Of a stretch of 64,000 nucleotides of DNA, positions 57,833 to 64,000 are shown in pieces; the first letter of the stretch is position 1, and each line of letters begins with the position of its first letter. Location of the stretch: the NCBI GenBank assembly GCA_002803225.1, contig NXFV01001954.1:1-64000 (forward strand), read 5' to 3'. The notes beneath the pieces are model-generated. The model was not told the origin of the DNA, searched no databases, and saw nothing but the letters and a program-made list of their open reading frames with translations. The position numbers and the translations under genes were made by a program. The stretch comes from Gamarada debralockiae (lineage: Eukaryota; Ascomycota; Leotiomycetes; Helotiales; Hyphodiscaceae).

Positions 57833-59182
57833 TCATCGTGCTCCGGGTATTGTGAGGGTATAAGGCAACTGCCCCCTTTCATTCGTGGTGCTCAGCCGAA
57901 TCATACTCCCCTGACTCGAAGATCTCAAACTCTCGCTCGAGCTCTCATTGTTCCCATTATACGGCCTTCTGCTCTGCGCAAAGCTGTTCATGCTCGGTGA
58001 CCGCGACACGGTGGGTCGCGTCTGACTTTTCCTGCTCTTGCGACTTCGAGGCGTGGCGGGCGCTGTGCTGAACTCGGGTCTCTTCGCGGGAGAAGAGCCA
58101 GTGCCAACACGTCGAGAGGGAGCTGTTCGAATTGTGCCTTCACTGCCACTGCGAGTACTGGGTGTGTGCATAGAGGTGATAGAGCGACTTCGTGGAGTGG
58201 ATGTTGAGGAGACGTCATCGTCGATATCGCTTTCTGGAGGGTCGATGTCAAGACTTGCTAGGATGGCGGGGCTGAGCGGTTGGATGTTGCGGAGCAGATC
58301 GGCAAATTGGGCCATGAGGTGGCGGAATTCTGGCTCGGTTAGAGGTTGCGGGGAGAAGCGGGCCTGCTCGTAGGCAGCGAGGAAGTCGGTAGTTGGAGCT
58401 GTGAGCACGCCAACGCTGGTGAGATGGCCGATGTAATCGCGGAGACCCATGGCTGCTGGTCGTTGCAGTAGGTCTACGGCGCGTAAATCTGGCATTGGTG
58501 GAATGGAGATTGACTCGGGGTCGGGGGGTGCCATGGAGACCGCTCTGGCTTCGATGAGATGGGGTAGTTCCAGGATGACAGTGGTGTATTGCAGGTTCGG
58601 TAGATCTGGCGACGTTGGTGATGACCATCCATTGTGTGCAATGTCTCCCCACACAGGTTGATAAGGTGGCATTGCCACAGTATGTTCATCCTTCTCCGTA
58701 TCTGTACGCTGCCTGTGTAGAAATAACCGCTCCCTCTTCTTGCCCTTTTCAACCGGCCCCGGTTCTGCTTCAGGTATTATGACAACTGCATCCCTTGTAC
58801 CAGGCTCATTAACAATAGTCGGTGGTTGGGAAGCTATGCGTGGCCGAGAATCCCAAGCAATGGCAGCACTTCTGCGTAGACCAGTCTCAATCATTTTCCT
58901 AACACTCTTGCTCACTTCGCCCTTCTCTATTGGTATCCATGTCTTCGGTATTCCCTGTAGAACTGATTTATTGGTATACAATCTGGAAGCGTATATGAGG
59001 ATCGCGAGGAGAACGGTGAGAAAGTAACATCCTGCAATGACGAATGCATTATAAAGCTGGTCGTTGTTGAGGGCTTGTCGGATCGCATCGGCGGGTGTAA
59101 TGAGAAGGAGAGCAAGGAGGACGATATTAAGGATTGTGAAGCATGTCGTGTAGAAGATGCGGAAGAGTAGACGACCGTTCAT
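57833..59182 (-). CDS. DLT1: Dlt1-like protein (defect at low temperature)
   Basis: A single exon of 449 aa. In yeast, Dlt1 is a membrane protein of unclear biochemical role whose loss gives poor growth at low temperature; the family is conserved in ascomycetes. Seen: two N-terminal membrane spans at about residues 8-30 and 44-64 (TTCFTILNIVLLALLLITPA; FVIAGCYFLTVLLAILIYAS) followed by the conserved IPKTWIPIEKGEVSKSVRKM. A conserved central segment has YIGHLTSVGVLTAPTTDFLA and YEQARFSPQPLTEPEFRHLM. The long tail is Ser/Arg-rich and low in complexity, with basic SRKSRKSQTR. Size and order fit fungal homologues. It marks the border between the gene-poor region and a stretch of conserved genes. 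Confidence 0.88.
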   Translation of the reverse strand: MNGRLLFRIFYTTCFTILNIVLLALLLITPADAIRQALNNDQLYNAFVIAGCYFLTVLLAILIYASRLYTNKSVLQGIPKTWIPIEKGEVSKSVRKMIETGLRRSAAIAWDSRPRIASQPPTIVNEPGTRDAVVIIPEAEPGPVEKGKKRERLFLHRQRTDTEKDEHTVAMPPYQPVWGDIAHNGWSSPTSPDLPNLQYTTVILELPHLIEARAVSMAPPDPESISIPPMPDLRAVDLLQRPAAMGLRDYIGHLTSVGVLTAPTTDFLAAYEQARFSPQPLTEPEFRHLMAQFADLLRNIQPLSPAILASLDIDPPESDIDDDVSSTSTPRSRSITSMHTPSTRSGSEGTIRTAPSRRVGTGSSPAKRPEFSTAPATPRSRKSRKSQTRPTVSRSPSMNSFAQSRRPYNGNNESSSESLRSSSQGSMIRLSTTNERGQLPYTLTIPGAR

Positions 59183-60571
59183 GGCGCAACATTGTCTGCA
59201 AGAAACTTGAGGCTCAAGCAGAATCAGTCAGACAAGGGCGCTCATCAGGCTGAGTTTCGTTGGCCGGTTACACTTGCTGATTGAATGAAGCATTAATCGA
59301 TGCGATTGGGAATACTCGTGGGCTGCATCCAGTATGGGGTGTGCGATAAGCAAAGATAATAGGTGAGTTTCAACGATGGATGTTTGAAAGCTGACAACCC
59401 GGTATTTCGCTTAAGATGCGGAACGCTAAGTGCAAAGAGGAATTTGTGCCCCAGAATTCTCCACCAAAAAAAGCCACTTTTTTTCATCCAAACACTAAAT
59501 AACTGCCATTCGCGTTAGTATCTAGAAGAGGAAGCTCCCATTGCTTTTGAAGCATCCCGCCACCACCTATGGGCTTCTACTTCGCATGAGGCCTTGGGCA
59601 GGTGACGTCGCCTGCGCCGAAGCAACCCTTCAGTGCTTCCAGCCTTCCGCAGACCGATTGGTGGCCAAACGCCGAGGCTACGCCATGGACGTCTCTCCGC
59701 AGAAAATCAGCAGCCAGCGGTCTGACCGACTTCTGTTGTCCTTATCTTATGACAATACAGAACAACGATTGAAGCCGCTTCTATGAGACACTCAAAGTCA
59801 CTTTTTTACGGCCAATCATCAAACCACGTGCTATGGATGATTACGCCATGGATGCAACGTTCCTGTTATCTGAGATTGGATTTTCCTATGGCACGTGGCC
59901 ATTCGCCAGCCTCGTCTGCCAGCCTGATTGAGCAGCGATCATATCGTAAGTGGCACATGTGGAAGGCTTGATGGCAACGGGTATCGGCTGGAGTGGCACC
60001 GTGGCTGGAAGTGCTTATTTCCCCAGATACTTCGCGATAATGAACAAAATCGACTGCAGAGGGGAATTCTGAAAATCGACTGTCATGGCATTTTGACAGT
60101 TCTGACCATTTGGCCAAGCTCGACTGGACCCTGGACCCTGGACTGACAGTACCGCGCGCCGGCGTTATGAGTCCAAAGTGGGGTTTTGCCTCGAGTTCAA
60201 AAATTCTGCGAATTCCACAATCCCTGTTTCTACCTGGCACAAGATCAACAACCTTCCCCATTTTAGGCCTCTAGATCCGATGACTTGGTGCTATCACTCA
60301 CAATAGCCTATCATAGCCGTCGTGATGCAGCCAGGACAAGGAATGTCGACGATCTGACCCCTACTTGTGCCCGCTCTTTCAGTAGCCCGCAAACTCGACG
60401 TTCCAATGCGACCAATCTGGATTCTGGGCCTTATGGGAGATTAGGTAGGTAGATAAAGTAAGCTTCGGCCCCTCCGAAGTTTTCTTCTTGTCCTTCCTCC
60501 CCCTTTCTCTTCTATTTCAACTCTCGCAGAAGCCAGGAAGTTCAATTCTGCCCATCCACTACCTCGACAAG
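59183..60571. other. Divergent promoter region
   Basis: This lies between Dlt1 and the MFS transporter. CACGTG lies at about 59825 and 59893, and a short tandem CTGGACC repeat near 60123-60143. No gene recognised. Confidence 0.4.
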
Positions 60572-62606
60572 ATGTCGTCCGACTACTCAACACCTCACCT
60601 CGCTGCGAAGGATGACTATCCTAAGGACAGCGAGAAGGTTGCTTTGGAACGAGAAGACTCGATTCAAGGCCCTTCAATCGGCGAAGGCGTAGACATCTTA
60701 GGGGAGCAATCGATAGACCCAGCGCTTAACGCAAAGATGCACATTGTGAACAACGTGAGGAAACACTCTCACAAGCGCCTCTCCTTCAGAATAGCTTTCC
60801 AATTCGTTCAAAGCTGTTCAATGGCTGCAGATGGCTTCTCAGACTTGAACCACTCCAAAAGCTAATTCTCAACCCAATGCGACCCATGATCTGTACTAAT
60901 ACCCCATGTGCCCTAGGCAATTGACGAAATTGGCTTTACACCCTACCACTGGAAGGTAAGAAAATGCTAGAGCCATTTCTACATCTAAGCATGAATACTG
61001 ACTCCTGTCTAGCTATTCATCCTCAATGGCTTTGGGTAAGATTCATTTCATCTCGCAGTCACCAAGCGGCTGCTGACGTTGTGCTCTGCAGATATGCCGT
61101 CGACTCATTGCTCCTCCTACTGCAATCGGTCATTGCAACCCCAGCCGGATACGAATTTCAGCCATCTTATAGTCGGGCTCTCACCATTGCTGTCTATGTA
61201 GGCATGTTTCTCGGCGCCTTGTTCTGGGGTATGAGCGCAGATATTATTGGACGTCGATTCGCATTCAACATGTCTCTGTTCATTTGCTCCATCTTCGCAA
61301 CCGTGGCTGGTGCTGCACCAAATTGGCCAGTCCTCGCAGTCTTCATTGCATTGTTAGGCTTTGGCGGCGGTGGAAACCTCATTCTCGATACAACTGTTTT
61401 CCTGGAATATTTGCCATCGAACAAGCAATGGGTTCTGAGTACGTATATCGCCTATAACCTACCTATAAACTTGCGCTTGGCTGATTTTGATCAGCATTCC
61501 TTGCTTCTTGGTGGGGACTGGGACAGGCAATCACAGGTTTCATTGCGTGGGGATTCTTGTGTAAGTACTGTATTCTATTTTCTGGTGGACGACCACTAAG
61601 ATCCAATAGCTCCTCTAAAGTGGAACTGTCCGGATCCAATTGACAGCAAGACCGGTCTCCAAACATCCATCTGCACAAGAGATAGCAATATGGGATGGCG
61701 ATACGTTATGTACACTGCCGGAGCCTTGGTCTTCGTCATGAGCGTTGCTCGAATCACGGTTATTCGCCTCAAGGAGACCCCCAAATATCTTCTTGGGGAA
61801 GGAAGAGACGCCGATGTTGTTGCTGGGTTCCAAGCCATGGCTATGAAATACAACCGACCTTGCTCCATCACTTTGGAGATGCTGGAGGCTTGTGGTCCGA
61901 TCCAGGGCACGCACGGAAATAGCAAGTTTTCTGTTTCGGAATTGACTGTCCATCTCCGAGGACTGTTTGCCACGAAAACAATTGGCCTTTCGACTTGCTT
62001 GATTTGGCTTTCTTGGACGCTTATCGTAAGTTTTCCCCTTGGAAACCCGGAGGATCTCTCTGACTTGATTCTCAGGGTCTCGCATATCCTCTGTTCTATG
62101 TTTTCCTGGGAAGCTATCTCACGACACGTGGTGCAAATTTTGACGTCTCAACGTACGACTCATGGAGGAACTATGCCCTCGTTAACATTTCCAGTATTCC
62201 AGGCCCGATGTTGGCGGGATATATGGCGAACTGGAAAGTCCTCGGACGTAAATATACCATGGTCATCGGTGCCTTGCTTACTATGGCATTCTTCTTCGCA
62301 TACACCCAAGTCCGCACGGAAACCCAAAACGTAGCCTTCAGCTGCCTCATTGGCTTCTGTCTGAATATCTACTACGGGACGCTCTACGCCTATACCCCTG
62401 AGGTCTTGCCTTCTGCTCATCGTGCTACCGGAAATGGTGTTGCTGTGGCATGTAACCGTGTCATGGGCATCTTGTCGGCAGTCATTGCAACTGTGGCCAA
62501 TACGGCTACGTCAGTCCCGATTTACATCTGCGCTGCACTGTATGTTGCGATGGCAGCTGTGGCTATTGCCTTCCCATTCGAGCCTTATGGCAAGAGAAGT
62601 TCTTAA
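60572..62606 (+). CDS. MFS transporter, SV2/SVOP-like
   Basis: Seven exons: 60572-60754, 60917-60955, 61013-61035, 61092-61438, 61495-61560, 61610-62025, 62076-62606; 534 aa, all phases agree. Plasma-membrane transporter of the major facilitator superfamily. The hydrophilic N-tail ends in MHIVNN, then AIDEIGFTPYHWKLFILNGF and GYAVDSLLLLLQSV, the typical start of fungal SV2/SVOP-like carriers. GMSADIIGRRFAF is the loop 2-3 motif; LTFLASWWGLGQAITGF and VIRLKETPKYLLGEGRDAD mark the centre; the last six spans are in exons 6-7 with YAYTPEVLPSAHRATGNG. Exons 2 and 3 are only 39 and 23 nt, so automatic models may miss them. The substrate is unknown; relatives carry organic anions, sugars or inositol. 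Confidence 0.88.
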
Positions 62607-63219
62607 GCTAAGTATAGGTGCGGGTCTAAGGTGAGGAATTGGGAAGGCGGGGATGCTGTCGGGATCAACATGCCTATGGGCTCCGGCACTAGGCTCGTTC
62701 AACATGAGCTTAGAACAGAAGAATTTATGATACCATGACGATGAATGATTGAAGGACCATCATGCCCCTGTCCCGGACATTCGAAGATAAGCTGGGGTAA
62801 TCCGCAACTGGGGAACATACGTAAGCTTTAGGTGAACCCAATCTCACAGCCACGTCTCGTTGTAAAATACCGAACAAAATCCATTGAAAAGTCTATTTTC
62901 TTCTAGAGCTTTGGAAGCTCTTCTTTCACGTCCAAAGAAACTATCTGCGGTTCTGTGATAGAGTCTGTGCCCTCCAGCAGCAGCCACATCCGATCTCCCC
63001 GATTCGTGACAGTCCGTCTGGGGTATTTTTAGGATCAAGAACCCTGCCGCGTTTTTCGCGATTTGTGTCTCAACCTGCACATCAACCAAACTAAATCTTC
63101 TTCCAATGCACTGCTTCCAGAGAATTTCACGATAAAACGAGTTTTGTCGTACGAGGACTAATTGTATCGATAATTGACTGATAGTTCCTTCGACAGAGGC
63201 CACAGTTGCCAGTCCAGCC
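62607..63219. other. Intergenic; nothing recognised
   Basis: A minus-strand ORF at 62844-63203 has no known features. Confidence 0.4.
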
Positions 63220-63447
63220 TTACTCTTCAGGCGCAGACGTCACTGTAGGGTAGCGATAAGGGTTGCTCTGAACTGGCACCTTCACATGCTCATCCCCCAC
63301 CATCTGCTCTCGGACGAAATTGATAGAGCATCTCTTGAAACGCTTAATCTTCTCGACGGGTACGATACGAGAACGACGACGAGACTTGAGGGGGCTGCGA
63401 TCGCGAGATGAGTCTGCTGCGAGGTCGTTGATCCCACCCTTTTTCTA
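63220..63447 (-). CDS. Possible last exon of a minus-strand gene
   Basis: A CGTAG acceptor is followed by an open frame to TAA at 63220: basic start with SPLKSRRRSRIVPVEKIKRF, then SINFVREQMVGDEHVKVPVQ and a Tyr/Pro-rich end. Composition looks like a real protein tail, but the frame has no usable early Met. An upstream exon would have to lie under the start of the opposing gene at 63516, so the model is weak. Confidence 0.35.
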
Positions 63448-63515
63448 CGACCGCTCGGGCACCTGCAGCATTCAAGTCACAAAGGGCTGGAGTATCAATC
63501 TATTCTTCCCAGAGA

Positions 63516-64000
63516 ATGTTTTCCTATCTTCGACCTCACCGGCGCACGCCGTCGAACCCTACATCACCTGTGCCCGAACAATCGCATTCTTGGGAACCGC
63601 CTACACAACCGCTGCTCGAACACGCACATCCTCAACGCTATCAAGATGCTGCCTCCCAAGACTCGCAAACGAATCTTGCCATCCCTCCTCTCCTGCCTTC
63701 AATTGCGCGAGTGTCGTCCGCCGGATATGAACCCACGACTGGAAACAGGAATTCAAAGTCAGGGTTATATGAGCGGGATTCAAGGCCACAGCATTGGGAG
63801 GCATCGAAGGGAGATAGACGCGGCAGTGACATAAACACGTTCAGCAACCATCCAAGAATACCAGCTGCAGGGACACAGAGACCAGAGTCAGCTGGGAATG
63901 CGGCTCCTACGAAATATACGAGTTTTCAGAATACGAGCAGGCCGCCAACTAGCTTCACCCACGAAATGCCTTCAAGGCAACCGCCACAACCGCCTTCTGA
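63516..64000 (+). CDS. N-terminal part of a gene running off the edge
   Basis: The frame is open from ATG 63516 to the end of the window (161 codons, no stop). It starts MFSYLRPHRRTPSNPTSPVP and continues as a hydrophilic, Pro/Ser/Gln-rich, probably disordered N-terminal region (QDAASQDSQTNLAIPPLLPS, SSAGYEPTTGNRNSKSG, RPPTSFTHEMPSRQPPQPPS). Such long disordered starts precede folded domains in fungal signalling or trafficking proteins (for example TBC-type GTPase activators), but no domain is visible here. Plain ORF scanning omits it because it lacks a stop. Confidence 0.6.
   Translation, partial: MFSYLRPHRRTPSNPTSPVPEQSHSWEPPTQPLLEHAHPQRYQDAASQDSQTNLAIPPLLPSIARVSSAGYEPTTGNRNSKSGLYERDSRPQHWEASKGDRRGSDINTFSNHPRIPAAGTQRPESAGNAAPTKYTSFQNTSRPPTSFTHEMPSRQPPQPPS

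Noticed and set aside
58038..58661. Plus-strand ORFs within Dlt1
   Set aside because: Antisense shadows of the Ser/Arg-rich Dlt1 tail.
1443..62128. Every CACGTG hexamer as a family promoter
   Set aside because: I counted roughly 25 in the window, many far from any start codon; only those 36-50 nt before a family ATG were kept.
1..64000. tRNA, rRNA or CRISPR features
   Set aside because: No TPsiC-arm-like clover leaf, rRNA core or regular direct-repeat array was seen by eye; short tRNAs could still be missed without a covariance search.

Overview
The window looks like chromosomal DNA of a filamentous ascomycete. Genes are split by short introns (about 46-160 nt) with GT..AG ends and CTGAC/CTAAC branch points. 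There is a GH10 xylanase with a C-terminal fungal cellulose-binding module, a Zn2Cys6 regulator, a Dlt1 homologue, and broad gene-poor stretches with decayed genes. A Leotiomycete-type genome is my guess; the sequence alone does not prove it.

Layout. 1.7-10.1 kb: an NADPH-dependent FMN reductase, a catalase pseudogene, a 3-exon sugar/alpha-glucoside permease and a divergent Zn2Cys6 regulator (a possible maltose-type locus). 11-26 kb: gene-poor, with an O-methyltransferase pseudogene at 19.2-21.3 kb and a 214-bp inverted-repeat element (MITE-like). 28-41 kb: a possible two-exon orphan, a small secreted protein, a GT90 (CAP10-type) glycosyltransferase, the GH10-CBM1 xylanase with two GGCTAAA promoter motifs, a Ser/Thr-rich single-span membrane protein and a broken sulfotransferase-like gene. 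41-57 kb: almost a gene desert. 57.8-64 kb: intact conserved genes (Dlt1, an SV2-like MFS transporter, and the start of a gene running off the right edge).

The main discovery is a dispersed family of small two-exon genes that I do not recognise: ten copies, at 0.7, 11, 14, 22, 25, 43, 47, 50, 52 and 56.7 kb. Each has a tiny first exon (usually exactly 50 nt) coding for a variant of MSSYPSSTCATxGS, then a phase-2 intron. Exon 2 has a Lys/Ser-rich basic patch, a variable Ser/Thr-rich middle (some copies with GDTPSxxxSSK), a YSIxRFxxEDI motif and a C-terminal block AHTTSMKxYLDxFDxxFY. Six copies have intact reading frames (105-158 aa), three are clearly broken, and one depends on which of two tandem splice acceptors is used. 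Five of the six intact copies, plus the splice-dependent one, carry TCACGTG about 36-50 nt before the start codon. The three clearly broken copies lack an exact CACGTG there. Copies B-E are all on the minus strand and F-J all on the plus strand. Most of these genes are spliced and short, so plain ORF scanning hides them.

All exon limits are from reading splice signals and reading-frame continuity; no transcript or database evidence was available.
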